Assembly (NCBI RefSeq): GCF_002843425.1
Contig: NZ_NKXO01000003.1
Coordinates: 45,059-109,058 of the forward strand
Length of the DNA stretch: 64,000 bases
From: Raineya orbicola
GTDB lineage: Bacteria; Bacteroidota; Bacteroidia; Cytophagales; Thermonemataceae
Direction: 5' to 3'
The notes under the pieces are model-generated. The model made no database searches. It was not told the DNA's origin and saw only the letters and a program-made list of their open reading frames with translations. This document shows positions 16,917-26,371 of this stretch, one piece after another. The first letter of the stretch is position 1. Every line of letters starts with the position of its first letter. The translations under genes and the position numbers were made by a program.

Positions 16917-18722
16917 TCAATTTTCTTTTTGTTGCAAACTATTCCATAAAAGCTCCGCAACTTTCTTGCCCGCCACCGAAGCAATTTCCTCAAATCTTGC
17001 TTGCTTGATATTTGCCAACGACTTGAAATGTCCAAGCAATTTCTGCATTGTTTTTTCCCCAATGCCTTTGATACTTTCCAACTCACTCTCAAAAGCCTTT
17101 TTGCTACGCTTTTCTCTATGGAATGTAATGGCAAAACGATGCGTTTCGTCGCGAATTTGCTGAATAAGCCTCAAAGATTCCGATTTTTTGGAAAGATGAA
17201 GAGGTAGCTCATCATCAGGGAAATAAATTTCCTCTAACTTTTTGGCAATACCAATAATTGCCATTTTGCCATAGATTTCCAAATCTTGCAAAGCCTTGCA
17301 AGCGGCAGATAGTTGCCCCTTGCCGCCATCTACAATTACAAGTTGAGGCAGAGGTTGTTTTTCCTCCAAGAGCCTTTTGTAACGCCTAAAAACGATCTCG
17401 TACATTGAAGCAAAATCATTCGCCCCCTCCACGGTTTTGATATTAAAATGTCTATAATTGCGTTTAGAGGGCTTTCCATTCAAAAAACAAACCATTGCCG
17501 CCACAGGTGTAGTACCCTGAATATTAGAATTATCAAAACATTCAATATGCACAGGTAAATCTTGCAAGCGTAAATCCTTTTGCAAAGTTTCTAAAATGCG
17601 TTGTGTGCTTTCCAAAGACTTTTGTTTTCTTTCGGTTTGCTTACGTAAATGCTCTTTTTGAGCAAAGTACAAGTTTTTCAATGAAAGGTCTAAAAGTTTC
17701 TTTTTTTCACCTACTTGGGGTGTAAAAAAACGCAAATCCGTAGGATTTTCGGCTATGGCTATGTTGATGATTACTTCTTTGGCGGGACTATTATATTTTT
17801 CTTGTAAGTTTAGAATAGCTAAAAGAGCGATTTCTTCGGCAGTTTCGTCAAGTTTTTTCTCAATTTGTTGATTTTCAGTGTGCAAAATAGTTCCATTCTG
17901 AATATCTAAAAAGTTAATAAAAGCGTTCTCCTCATCTGTGGTAATGGTAAGTACCATAACATCAGTGATATTAGGATTTACCACTTGCGATTTTTCCTGA
18001 AAAATCTGCAAAAGCTCTATTTTCACTTTACATTCTTGTGCTTTCTCAAAAGCAAGTTCAGCGGCATAAGCAAGCATTTCTTGCTCTAATTTTTCCTTCA
18101 CAGCTTTAATGTTTCCTTTCAAAATTTTTTTGATTTGCTCAACATCTTCTAAATAATTTGCCTCACTTTGCAGACCCTCGCAAGGAGCTTTGCAGTTCTT
18201 GATATGAAACTCCAAACAAGCCTTGAATTTGCGTTGAGCAATATTTTCCTGCGAAAGATGATAAGGGCAAGTCCGAATCGTGTAAAGTCGGCGAATGAGT
18301 TCCAGCAGTTCGTTCATTGCACGTACATTCGTGTAAGGACCAAAATAAGTGCCTTTCTCACGCTCCAAACGACGAGTACTGATAACTTTCGGAAAAGGCT
18401 CATTAGTAATGCAAATGTAAGGATAAGTCTTATCATCTTTTAGCAAAATATTGTATTTTGGCTGAAACTCTTTGATAAGGGCATTTTCTAAAAGCAATGC
18501 ATCTAATTCAGAATTTACCACCACGTATTCTATTCGGTGAATTTGAGAAATCAGTCTTTGGGTTTTACGATTATGATTTTGCAAATTTGTAAAATATGAG
18601 CTGACCCGATTTTTAAGGTTTTTTGCCTTGCCAACATAAATAATAGCATTATTGGCATCAAAAAATTTGTAAATACCTGCTTCTTGGGGCAATTCACTCA
18701 AAATTTCCTTAAAATCTTTCAT
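16917..18722 (-). CDS. uvrC: Excinuclease ABC subunit C
   Basis: A 601-residue UvrC, the dual-incision endonuclease of nucleotide excision repair. The N-terminal GIY-YIG nuclease (GIYKFFDANNAIIYVGKAKNLKNRV, beginning at residue 17) makes the 3' cut. A UVR-type helix region is at about 200-235. The RNase H-like 5' nuclease core contains ECFDNSNIQG and VIVDGGKGQL, and a helix-hairpin-helix region ends the protein (SIKGIGEKTMQKLL). A GTG nine bases upstream overlaps the stop of the preceding permease gene as GTGA. The ATG at 18722 is preferred, but translational coupling through the GTG is possible. Length is normal. Confidence 0.96.
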   Translation of the reverse strand: MKDFKEILSELPQEAGIYKFFDANNAIIYVGKAKNLKNRVSSYFTNLQNHNRKTQRLISQIHRIEYVVVNSELDALLLENALIKEFQPKYNILLKDDKTYPYICITNEPFPKVISTRRLEREKGTYFGPYTNVRAMNELLELIRRLYTIRTCPYHLSQENIAQRKFKACLEFHIKNCKAPCEGLQSEANYLEDVEQIKKILKGNIKAVKEKLEQEMLAYAAELAFEKAQECKVKIELLQIFQEKSQVVNPNITDVMVLTITTDEENAFINFLDIQNGTILHTENQQIEKKLDETAEEIALLAILNLQEKYNSPAKEVIINIAIAENPTDLRFFTPQVGEKKKLLDLSLKNLYFAQKEHLRKQTERKQKSLESTQRILETLQKDLRLQDLPVHIECFDNSNIQGTTPVAAMVCFLNGKPSKRNYRHFNIKTVEGANDFASMYEIVFRRYKRLLEEKQPLPQLVIVDGGKGQLSAACKALQDLEIYGKMAIIGIAKKLEEIYFPDDELPLHLSKKSESLRLIQQIRDETHRFAITFHREKRSKKAFESELESIKGIGEKTMQKLLGHFKSLANIKQARFEEIASVAGKKVAELLWNSLQQKEN

Positions 18723-18727
18723 AAAAC

Positions 18728-19945
18728 TCACAGATTTTCTCGCAAATCGGTTTTCAGTGCATTTTTAGCAGGAAACCAAGCTACAATCCACGTACAAACT
18801 ACAATCGTAAAAAAAGTAAAAACAAAATCCAACCAATCCATTCGTACAGGATAAGCATCAACAATAGTTGAAGTAATATTCATTTTTACAAAACCATATT
18901 TTTCCTGTAAAAAGCAAAGCAAATATCCCAAAATAAGCCCTATGATGCCACCTGTAAGAGCAATCATAAGCCCTTGCCAAATAAAAATTTTTTGAATAAA
19001 ACCTTTTTCAGCTCCCAAAACCTGCCACACGGCAATATCTTTGCGTTTTTCAATGACTATCATTGAAAGCAAAAAGAATATATTAAAACAAGCTATCAGA
19101 AATACAAAAGAAAGGGCAATCCGTGTAACCAATTTTTCAATGCGAATAGCTCGCAAAATTTCGTATTGTTGTTCCTCTTGGTTTTGCACTAAAAAATCAC
19201 TGCCTAATACCTTTTGCAATTCTTTCTGAATTGTAGGGATTAGCTTTTTATCTTTGACAGCAATTTCTAAGTAACTACGTTCATTATGCTGATATTGCAT
19301 CAACTCTTCGGTAAATTCAATGGGTACAATAATATATTTGCCATCGTGTTCGTATTCTACCTCAAAAACCCCCGAAGGCAAAAGAGCCAGTTTGCGAATA
19401 TCTTTTTCAGTCATAGAGATTTTTTGCTTGCGGTTCGGATACCAAATTTCTAGTACATCATCAGCCATATTCATTGTAAGCATCTGAAACACCCCCAACC
19501 CTACTACTGCACGAGCATAATCTCCTTCATAAAGCCTAAACTCCCCTGCTCTTACTTGTTTGGCTATGCCTCCTAGTTCTGCAAAATTATTGGTAACCCC
19601 TTTTATTTTCCCTACCATTTGTCGGTCTTTGTAACGAAAAACAGCATCATCTTCTATTGCCTCCGAAACTACTTTTATACCTGCTACGGAAGCAATTTTT
19701 TGCTTAATTTTTTCATCATAAACAAAAAATTTACCTTTGGCAGGAGAAATTTTAAGTTCGGGGTTTAGGATATTGTATTGGCTACGCATCAGTGCCTCCA
19801 AACCATTGAAAACTGAAAGCAAAACAATAAAAGCAATTGTAGCAAGGGCAATTACAATGACCGTAATAGCAGAAATAATGTTGATAAAAAGATTTCGTTT
19901 TTTGGAAAGAAAATATTTTCCTGCAACTTTTAGGGCTAATTTCAT
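18728..19945 (-). CDS. LolC/LolE-type (FtsX/MacB fold) ABC permease
   Basis: The 405-residue protein has the arrangement of lipoprotein-release permeases: one membrane segment near the N terminus (about 18-45), a periplasmic domain of some 220 residues, then three membrane segments (about 265-290, 315-345 and 368-392). FtsX-type residues such as VIEKRKDIAVWQVLGAEKGFIQKIF precede the third helix. It likely belongs to a complex that extracts lipoproteins from the inner membrane. The partner ATPase (LolD) is not adjacent, and whether this is LolC or LolE cannot be told. The start at 19945 (MKLALK) is preferred to one four codons upstream. The stop overlaps the alternative uvrC start, so the two genes form an operon. 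Confidence 0.82.
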   Translation of the reverse strand: MKLALKVAGKYFLSKKRNLFINIISAITVIVIALATIAFIVLLSVFNGLEALMRSQYNILNPELKISPAKGKFFVYDEKIKQKIASVAGIKVVSEAIEDDAVFRYKDRQMVGKIKGVTNNFAELGGIAKQVRAGEFRLYEGDYARAVVGLGVFQMLTMNMADDVLEIWYPNRKQKISMTEKDIRKLALLPSGVFEVEYEHDGKYIIVPIEFTEELMQYQHNERSYLEIAVKDKKLIPTIQKELQKVLGSDFLVQNQEEQQYEILRAIRIEKLVTRIALSFVFLIACFNIFFLLSMIVIEKRKDIAVWQVLGAEKGFIQKIFIWQGLMIALTGGIIGLILGYLLCFLQEKYGFVKMNITSTIVDAYPVRMDWLDFVFTFFTIVVCTWIVAWFPAKNALKTDLRENL

Positions 19946-20001
19946 ATTTTTGTGCAAAATCTTATGCCAAGTAACAACAAAAAAAGCATATCCGCAAATC
20001 T

Positions 20002-20919
20002 ATGCAAGTTTCCGTGATTATACCAACGTATAATGGTGCAAAAAAGATTTTGAACTTGCTTCATTCTTTGGAAAAACAAACTTTCCGTGATTTTGAAGTA
20101 ATTGTAGTAATAGATGGCTCTACTGATGAAACGCAAAAAATACTTGCAGAAACCCCATTCAATTTTCCCTTAAAAACCATTTATCAAGCCAATAAAGGGC
20201 GTGCAGGGGCAAGAAATGCAGGGGTAAAAAACGCCTCTGCCGATTTGCTCGTTTTTGTAGATGACGATATGCGTTTAGAACCTGAAGCCATACAAAAACA
20301 TTGGGATTTTCATCAAATCACGAAAAATGCAATTTTAGTAGGCAACCAAATAGAAGATTGGAATGCCTTACAAAATGATTTACAAAAGTACAAAGCCATT
20401 TTGAGCCGAATCTGGGGCAATAGCGTAATTAGCAAGCAACCTATGCCTGCCGATAAGTTTTTTCTCACCTCTGCCAACTGCTCTTTGAACAAACAATTAT
20501 TTGAGCAATTAGGCGGTTTTGACGAAAAACTCACCGATGCCGAAGACTATGATTTGGGAAAAAGGGCTATTGAGCAGGGTATCGCCATTTATTTTAACCC
20601 TGAAATTATTGGTTGGCACGATGATTTTATCACTTGTCGTAGTTATATCAAACGCCAACAACAATACCAACAAGCTCACCAAAGGCTCAAAGAATTATAT
20701 CCTGAACGTTACGCATACAATCAATATGCTTACAAACCTGCCAAAGGTATCAAAAAACTCATTTACAAATTTTTTGCGGGCTGGTTTTGGGTAAATGTAG
20801 TAGATAAATTCAATTTTCTGAAAATCTTACCCCAATCGCTCCGTTACAAAATTTATGATATTATTATTACGGCAAATGCCGTACATTTTCCATTAAAATT
20901 TCAAGAAAATAAACGATAA
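20002..20919 (+). CDS. Family 2 glycosyltransferase
   Basis: The 305-residue GT-A enzyme starts with SVIIPTYNGA at 4-13 and VVIDGSTDET at 35-44. The metal-binding aspartates are in VFVDDDMRL at about 85-93, and the acceptor loop contains CSLNKQLFEQLGGFDEKLTDAEDYDLGKR. It transfers a sugar from a nucleotide donor, probably to a cell-surface glycan; donor and acceptor cannot be read. There is no membrane anchor at the N terminus, while a hydrophobic and basic C-terminal part may attach to the membrane. A -7-like TATTTTTG at 19945-19952 lies upstream. Its 3' end overlaps that of crcB by 19 bases. Confidence 0.85.
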   Translation: MQVSVIIPTYNGAKKILNLLHSLEKQTFRDFEVIVVIDGSTDETQKILAETPFNFPLKTIYQANKGRAGARNAGVKNASADLLVFVDDDMRLEPEAIQKHWDFHQITKNAILVGNQIEDWNALQNDLQKYKAILSRIWGNSVISKQPMPADKFFLTSANCSLNKQLFEQLGGFDEKLTDAEDYDLGKRAIEQGIAIYFNPEIIGWHDDFITCRSYIKRQQQYQQAHQRLKELYPERYAYNQYAYKPAKGIKKLIYKFFAGWFWVNVVDKFNFLKILPQSLRYKIYDIIITANAVHFPLKFQENKR

Positions 20920-21260
20920 GCCAAAAAAACTGCCCCCAACGAACCTATAACATTCAACAAAACATTCCAAAAGGCATATTGTAAAGATTTCTCAGCCAAA
21001 GCAAGCGTTTCGTAACTAAAAGCTGAAAAAGTCGTAAAACCTCCCAAAAAACCCGTTACCAACAATAAACGATATTTTTCAATGGCTTCTTTGTGTAAAG
21101 CAAAGAAAACTCCTATCAAGAATGAACCTACCAAATTGACAATAAGAGTTCCAAATGGAAAGCGAGTAGAAAAAATAGCTGAAGCCAAAATATTTACACC
21201 ATACCTGCTTACGCAACCCAATCCACCTCCTAAAAATACCCAAATAATATTTTGTATCAT
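20901..21260 (-). CDS. crcB: Fluoride ion channel FluC/CrcB
   Basis: The 119-residue protein has four membrane segments and the family motifs GGGLGCVSRY (10-19), GTLIVNLVGSFLIG (about 37-50) with the pore asparagine, and GFLGGFTTFSAFSYET (about 70-85) with the paired phenylalanines and the sodium-site TTFS. It exports fluoride as a dual-topology dimer. A single copy is present, as expected for a homodimer. No fluoride riboswitch could be seen in the short spacer upstream. It lies 45 bases downstream of the DivIVA-domain gene in the same direction. Confidence 0.93.
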   Translation of the reverse strand: MIQNIIWVFLGGGLGCVSRYGVNILASAIFSTRFPFGTLIVNLVGSFLIGVFFALHKEAIEKYRLLLVTGFLGGFTTFSAFSYETLALAEKSLQYAFWNVLLNVIGSLGAVFLAYRLFS

Positions 21261-21305
21261 AACTGATAGAATAGCGTATTTTGAGTAGAATCTTGCTAGT
21301 TAGAG

Positions 21306-21974
21306 CTAACCAAAAAAATTTGCCAAATTTTCTTTGGGTGGTTCTTCTGTTTTTGAAGGTTCTGTATATTTTTCGGTTAGCTGTTCCATCTCTTGTTGAT
21401 GCTTTTCTAAAATAGTTTCTGCTTCTTTAATTTTACTATCAAAAGTTTCCAGAATATTACGTTCTTCGCTTTTGCTCACCTTATCCAGCATTGAATATGC
21501 CCAATTTTTCAGGTCAGTGATAAGATTATCGCGATAAGAATCCAACATCAAACACTCGTGGCGAATGTTTTTCATTTCATTGATAGCATCTTGCATCAGA
21601 CTTTTAGATTTACTATCTGCTTTCTGAATCAAAATTTTAGCTTGATGGCGGGCATCATTCAAAATATCATCTGCTTTGAGTTGTGCTTCTTTGATTTTGA
21701 GTTCGGCATCGCGTTTGGCTTGTTCTACAATATGGCTACCTGTATCTTCGGCTGTTTTGAGCGTTTTGAACAAAGAGCTTTCCACCTGACGAAGTTGAGA
21801 AACTTCCTTTTCTGCCATTTCCAAGCGTATTTTTGTTTCACGCAGTTCGTTATTAAGTTTTTCCCACTCTTGCGATAGTGCTTGTAAAAAAGCCGTTACT
21901 TCATCTTTATCATAGCCCCCGAAAGCCTTTTTTTCAAAAGTTTTCTGACGAATTTCAATAGGCGTAATTTTCAT
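21306..21974 (-). CDS. DivIVA-domain coiled-coil protein
   Basis: The 222-residue protein opens with the DivIVA signature MKITPIEIRQKTFEKKAFGGYDKDEV, whose exposed hydrophobics and GY loop bind curved membranes in Gram-positive relatives. Two long coiled coils (about 30-80 and 85-160) and a charged tail follow. DivIVA-domain proteins occur in Bacteroidota but their role there is little known. Its neighbours are a PASTA penicillin-binding protein upstream and crcB downstream, all on the minus strand. A link with cell-wall synthesis is suggested by context only. Confidence 0.85.
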   Translation of the reverse strand: MKITPIEIRQKTFEKKAFGGYDKDEVTAFLQALSQEWEKLNNELRETKIRLEMAEKEVSQLRQVESSLFKTLKTAEDTGSHIVEQAKRDAELKIKEAQLKADDILNDARHQAKILIQKADSKSKSLMQDAINEMKNIRHECLMLDSYRDNLITDLKNWAYSMLDKVSKSEERNILETFDSKIKEAETILEKHQQEMEQLTEKYTEPSKTEEPPKENLANFFG

Positions 21975-22055
21975 AAACAGGTGTTTTTGGTAAAGAAAAG
22001 GAATTAGTCCAAAATTTTTACAAAACTAATACTTTTTCACTCAAAAAACTAATTT

Positions 22056-24176
22056 TCAACGCAATTTCAAAAGCACTTTATCCCCTCTGCTAATACCTCT
22101 ACCCGCTTTCACTGATTGATAATATACTTTTCCTGCTCCCTCTGTTTGCACGCGTATGCCTCTATTTTCAAGCAAAAATAAAGCATCGCGAAGCGTGTAG
22201 CCTTTCAAATCGGGCATATAGCCTTTACGTTGCTCCGATGATTGTAAAAAAACAGAAGCATCAGGGCTAAATACACTTTTAACCCAATCATTGGTGCTAT
22301 CGGTTTTTACATTTATCCCTAAATTAGTGTATGCTTCGTGCAAAGCATTTCGGTAGCCACTTTTATGCACGGCTACAAAATTATTGTTGGGCATACCACC
22401 CAACCCCAAAGAACGTTGCAAAAGGGCATCTTGGTAAAAAAGTTTATCAGCCACCTTTCTGAATACAGGTGCGGCAACATCACCTCCATACTGCTTATCG
22501 CCACGAGGGTTATCAATGACTACAATACAACTATACTTGGGCTTTTCAGCAGGGAAAAAACCCGCAAAAGAAGTATGATAAGCCTTCACATACTTTCCAT
22601 TGCGAAATTTTTGAGAGGTACTCGTTTTGCCAGCAATTTTATAGAGCGAATTTCTTACGGAGCGAGCTGTCCCACGCTCTACAACACCCTCTAATAGCGT
22701 TTTCAGCAGTATGAGGGTACTATCTGAACAAATTTTTTCTTTGAGTGTAATGGTTTTGAACTCTTGTATAATTTCATCTGCTTCTCGGATACTTTTCACA
22801 ATAATAGGCTGTACCATTTTGCCATTATTAGCTACAGCATTGTAAAAAGCAAGCATCTGTAAAGGGGAAATTCGCATTTCATAGCCAATAGCCATCCACG
22901 GAAGCGAGGTAGCACTCCAAGTAGGGTCTTGGGGAGTTTTGATGTATGGTTTTGCCTCTCCTGCCATTTGGAAATCCAAAGGCGTATTTAAGCCAAATTT
23001 TTCTAAATACTGAATAAATCGCATAGGTTCGTGCCTGAATCGGTCATTGACGAGCTTGGCAATGCCAATGCTGGAAGAAACTTCAAACATTCTTTGCACG
23101 GTAATAGTACCAAAGCCCCCTTTTTTAACATCAGTGAGTTTGACACCATAAAAATCTTTTACACCATCTTCAGTATCTACATAATCGGTGATTTTTACGG
23201 CTTTATCTTCCAAAAGAGCCATCATAGATGCCAACTTGAATACCGAGCCAGGGTCAGTGCTACCCTTATCGCCTATAGCGTAATTGTAATTTTCACTATA
23301 AGAACCATCTTCATTTTTACCTAGGTTTGCCATTGCCTTGATTTCACCTGTTGCGACCTCCATTACAATTACACAACCAAAGTCAGCATCGTTTTCAACC
23401 AAAGCCTCTAAAAGAGCATCTTGGGCTACGTCTTGAATATTTACGTCTAATGTAGTGTACAAATCATAGCCATTTTCAGGCTCAATGTAAGAACCTGCCT
23501 GATAGGGTATCCAATTGCCCCCTGCAATTCTCTGAAAAAGGGCTTGCCCCGATTTTCCTGCCAAATATTTATGAAAGCTATATTCTAATCCCACCCCAAC
23601 AATTTTGCTAGAATCTTCAGTGGAGTACCCCAAAGTACGTGAAGCAAGCATTCCGAAAGGACGAAATCGTTGAAATTCAGGCTCAAAAATCACCGTAGTT
23701 CGCTTACGATTTTTGCTCTGAATTCTAAACAAAGGAAATTGAGCTATTTGCTGTTTGGCAAGATAATCAATGCGTTTATTATTGAGATAAACAAACTGCT
23801 TTTTCGCATTCCGAGCATCAGTAATGAGTTTTTTGTAATAAGAAGCAGATTGGTCTTGAAAAAAATTAGCAAGCAGTTTGGAAAGCGAATCAATATTTTT
23901 CTTAAAATCTTCATCATTAGGCAAAGTAGGGTCTATGGCTACGCGATAGTAGGGTAAAGATGTAGCCAGCAAACTGCCATCACTTGCATAAATATTACCC
24001 CGCATAGCAGGGATTTTACGAAAGCGAATATCTCGTTCAGCAAAACGTTTTTCCCACCTCTTACCCTGTACTATTTGTAAGTACGCCATACGAGCTACCG
24101 AAAGCATCGCCACAGCAAGCATTGCTAAAAAAGCAATACGCACACGTAAGAGTATAGACTTTTTGACGTTCATCAC
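22056..24176 (-). CDS. Class B penicillin-binding protein with PASTA domain, altered motifs
   Basis: The 706-residue transpeptidase has an N-terminal membrane anchor (about 11-34), a PBP dimer domain, the transpeptidase domain and a C-terminal PASTA domain (about 648-706), the FtsI/PBP2B layout. The active serine is in DPGSVFK with S311 and K314. The second motif, normally SxN, reads S367-S368-S369 (EVSSSIGIAK), and the third, normally KTG, reads K517-T518-S519 (AGKTSTSQ). Both changes were checked in the codons (AGC and AGT). It may be a divergent septal PBP or a second copy with special properties. The usual dcw neighbours (mraW, ftsL, murE) are absent. A -7-like element TATTTTTG lies on the minus strand at 24202-24209. 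Confidence 0.88.
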   Translation of the reverse strand: MMNVKKSILLRVRIAFLAMLAVAMLSVARMAYLQIVQGKRWEKRFAERDIRFRKIPAMRGNIYASDGSLLATSLPYYRVAIDPTLPNDEDFKKNIDSLSKLLANFFQDQSASYYKKLITDARNAKKQFVYLNNKRIDYLAKQQIAQFPLFRIQSKNRKRTTVIFEPEFQRFRPFGMLASRTLGYSTEDSSKIVGVGLEYSFHKYLAGKSGQALFQRIAGGNWIPYQAGSYIEPENGYDLYTTLDVNIQDVAQDALLEALVENDADFGCVIVMEVATGEIKAMANLGKNEDGSYSENYNYAIGDKGSTDPGSVFKLASMMALLEDKAVKITDYVDTEDGVKDFYGVKLTDVKKGGFGTITVQRMFEVSSSIGIAKLVNDRFRHEPMRFIQYLEKFGLNTPLDFQMAGEAKPYIKTPQDPTWSATSLPWMAIGYEMRISPLQMLAFYNAVANNGKMVQPIIVKSIREADEIIQEFKTITLKEKICSDSTLILLKTLLEGVVERGTARSVRNSLYKIAGKTSTSQKFRNGKYVKAYHTSFAGFFPAEKPKYSCIVVIDNPRGDKQYGGDVAAPVFRKVADKLFYQDALLQRSLGLGGMPNNNFVAVHKSGYRNALHEAYTNLGINVKTDSTNDWVKSVFSPDASVFLQSSEQRKGYMPDLKGYTLRDALFLLENRGIRVQTEGAGKVYYQSVKAGRGISRGDKVLLKLR

Positions 24177-24257
24177 AAAGAAACTAATAAAAATCTTTGA
24201 GCAAAAATATAAAATCTTTCGTGAAAAGCGTTATTTTGCGAGGAAAAAGATAAAATT

Positions 24258-24728
24258 ATGCTTTCGGACATTGTTGTCATTAGTTTATTTGTCTTCATAG
24301 GTATTATTCTGATAGTGGTAGAAGTTCTCTTTATACCGGGTACTACATTTGTGGGTTTGCTTGGTTTCCTGTTGATGGCAATAGGGGTTTGGTATTCTTT
24401 CAGCGAATATGGTAGCAAAGTTGGCATACTCACTGCCTCGGGTTCTATTGTTTTTTTAGTATTTGTATTTTATTGGGGGTACAAAAAGAAAATTTGGCGA
24501 AAATTTGCTCTCAATACTGAAAATGACGCCAAAATAGTCCCAACAGTTGTGTCTTACTTACAAGTAGGACAAGAAGGCTTTACAATCTCGGCTTTACGTC
24601 CTTCGGGTATTGCCGAATTTGAGGGAAAACGCACCGAAGTTCAAACTTTTGGAGAGCTAATAGATGCAGGAAAAAAAGTCAAAATTATTGAAATCAGAGG
24701 TAATGAAGTATTTGTGAGTGTAGCATAA
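24258..24728 (+). CDS. NfeD-like membrane protein
   Basis: The 156-residue protein has membrane segments at about 5-27, 30-50 and 55-76, and a C-terminal OB-fold domain (about 95-156) with GQEGFTISALRPSGIAEFEGKRTEVQTFGELIDAGKKV, typical of NfeD/YuaF proteins. These work beside SPFH/flotillin proteins in membrane microdomains. The usual floA partner is not within the window downstream, because the gene ends at a terminator. It is divergent from the PBP gene. Confidence 0.85.
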   Translation: MLSDIVVISLFVFIGIILIVVEVLFIPGTTFVGLLGFLLMAIGVWYSFSEYGSKVGILTASGSIVFLVFVFYWGYKKKIWRKFALNTENDAKIVPTVVSYLQVGQEGFTISALRPSGIAEFEGKRTEVQTFGELIDAGKKVKIIEIRGNEVFVSVA

Positions 24729-24759
24729 AAAAGGACAGAGAAAAATTCTGTCCTTTTTT
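24727..24759. terminator. Bidirectional terminator
   Basis: A 13-bp stem, 24727-24739 with 24747-24759, has an A-run on the left and a T-run on the right. It can serve the NfeD-like gene and the convergent secreted-protein gene. Confidence 0.85.
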
Positions 24760-24765
24760 AATTTT

Positions 24766-25239
24766 TCAGTAATCTCTTTTGCTTGAAAAATTGTGTAATT
24801 TTTTAACTATTCGTCCATTTTCAACAAATTGCACAGCTCTGCAATTTTTCTTAGGTGCAATAATTACGAGGGGGGTAGCATTCTTCCAACCTAAACCTTC
24901 ATCAGTTTTTTGAGCTTCATATTCAAAAATAAATTCTCCTTCATCTAATTCCAAACGTTTAGCTTCCAAACGCCAAGCGTCTTTGCCTGTTTTTACGGTA
25001 GCAATGGCATTATATTTTTGCCAATCAATATTGGTAATTTCTTTGACATAATGTCCTGGGTAAGGTCTAAATAACGCATTCCACTCTTTTTCGTCGTGGA
25101 TAATATAAAAAAGTTGGCACATATCTTGGTCATCACCTACAAAAGCATAACCTTTTACAGGTTGATACTGAATTTCGCCACTTTGGGCATTGGAAAACAA
25201 AAAAAGAGAAATCAAGGCTATTGTATAAACAGATTTCAT
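24766..25239 (-). CDS. Small secreted protein, PrcB-C-like
   Basis: The 157-residue protein has a signal peptide ending near SNAQ (about residue 19). The mature part contains IIHDEKEWNALF, an IDWQKYNAIATVKTG strand pair and a final PLVIIAPKK strand. This resembles the PrcB C-terminal (protease-complex subunit) fold but without enough identity to be sure. The start at 25239 is set by the promoter: the -7 box at 25261-25268 overlaps the only earlier in-frame ATG (25263), so translation from that codon is impossible on this transcript. Function is unknown. Confidence 0.6.
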   Translation of the reverse strand: MKSVYTIALISLFLFSNAQSGEIQYQPVKGYAFVGDDQDMCQLFYIIHDEKEWNALFRPYPGHYVKEITNIDWQKYNAIATVKTGKDAWRLEAKRLELDEGEFIFEYEAQKTDEGLGWKNATPLVIIAPKKNCRAVQFVENGRIVKKLHNFSSKRDY

Positions 25240-25260
25240 TTTATTTGTAGATTTACCTTG

Positions 25261-25291
25261 CAAAGGTAATACTTACCAAGATATTTTACAA
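25261..25291 (-). promoter_or_regulatory. Promoter for 24766-25239
   Basis: On the minus strand, TTG at 25289-25291 and TACCTTTG at 25261-25268 (an exact TAnnTTTG), spaced by 20 bases. The 180 bases to the left, up to the gldF-like gene, are very AT-rich and show nothing else. Confidence 0.7.
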
Positions 25292-25473
25292 ATTTTTCCA
25301 AAAAAATTTTATTTATTTTTTCAAAAATACTTTCAAAAAAATTTGTTAAAAAAGATAAATAGTCTTAAAATTTACTAAAATTATGTTTTATACAAAAAAA
25401 TCAGATAAATAAGAGAATTAAAAGCAAGTAAAATTTTTCGTGTAATAAAAATTAAATTTTTTAATGATATTTA

Positions 25474-26241
25474 TCAAGCTCTTTTTGAAAGGTTCAGTTT
25501 GGTGAGAAAAAGAATAAAACCGATAAGTACAACAAAATAAACTAAATTGCGTGAGTCTATTAACCCTTTACTCATTGCTGTATAATGAAAATCTATGCCT
25601 ATTTGCTTGATAAAATACGCAAAATCAGCAGTTTCATCAATACGGCTGATGCCTTCAAAACCAAAATAAAGCACAAAACACAGAAAAACTGCCAAAATAA
25701 AAGCTACGATTTGGTCTTTCGTAAAAGAAGAAGCAAGTATGCCAATGGCGGTAAAAGTAGCTCCCAAAAGTACCAAAGCCAAATAAGAACCTATGATGCT
25801 TGCCAAATCCATTGTGTTTTTCAATACCACTTCACCTGTTTGTTTATCTTTGATTTCCACCGTAGAAAGATCATACACCGAATAAACATACAGCAAAGTA
25901 GGAAGCAATGCAAAAAGAAGTAATAATACAGCAGCCGTATATTTTCCCAAAAGTATGTTCCACTCCCCTATTGGACGTGTATAGAGCAGTTCAATGGTTC
26001 CAGATTTTTTCTCTTCTGCAAAACTACGCATCGTAATAGCAGGCACCAAAAACATAAAAATAAAAGGCGAAACCCAAAAGAACTTACTCAAATCGGCATA
26101 GCCATAATTTAGCACCGTAAGTCCGCCTATATCCAACACCCAGACCATAAGCCCCATAGCCACCAAAAAAGCTCCCAAAACCATATAAGCAATAAGAGAG
26201 CTAAAAAACAAACGAATTTCTTTTTGTAAAATAATCCACAT
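25474..26241 (-). CDS. gldF: GldF-type ABC transporter permease
   Basis: The 255-residue ABC-2 permease has six predicted membrane segments. The conserved stretch FMFLVPAITMRSFAEEKKSGTIELLYTRPI at about 62-91 is characteristic of GldF and its relatives, preceded by NYGYADLSKFF. In gliding Bacteroidota GldF works with GldG and the ATPase GldA. Here no gldG follows: the next gene downstream is the small secreted protein more than 200 bases away, behind its own promoter. The name is given from sequence character. Whether the organism glides cannot be said. Confidence 0.8.
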   Translation of the reverse strand: MWIILQKEIRLFFSSLIAYMVLGAFLVAMGLMVWVLDIGGLTVLNYGYADLSKFFWVSPFIFMFLVPAITMRSFAEEKKSGTIELLYTRPIGEWNILLGKYTAAVLLLLFALLPTLLYVYSVYDLSTVEIKDKQTGEVVLKNTMDLASIIGSYLALVLLGATFTAIGILASSFTKDQIVAFILAVFLCFVLYFGFEGISRIDETADFAYFIKQIGIDFHYTAMSKGLIDSRNLVYFVVLIGFILFLTKLNLSKRA

Positions 26242-26304
26242 AAAAAGATTCTTGCTATTGTTAGAATGAATTGAGTTGATTTTTTACAGGTTTAGCATAA
26301 ATAA

Positions 26305-26333
26305 AAAAGATTTATGCATCACATAAATCTTTT
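26305..26333. terminator. Terminator downstream of tRNA-His
   Basis: A perfect 12-bp stem, 26305-26316 with 26322-26333, loop of 5. On the minus strand it is followed by a T-run. It separates tRNA-His from gldF. Confidence 0.75.
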
Positions 26334-26371
26334 CTATGAAAATTTATATTAGGTTAGACATTGGGAAAATT

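Noticed and set aside
21261..21305. Fluoride riboswitch before crcB
   Set aside because: The spacer is only 45 bases and lacks the crcB RNA signature.
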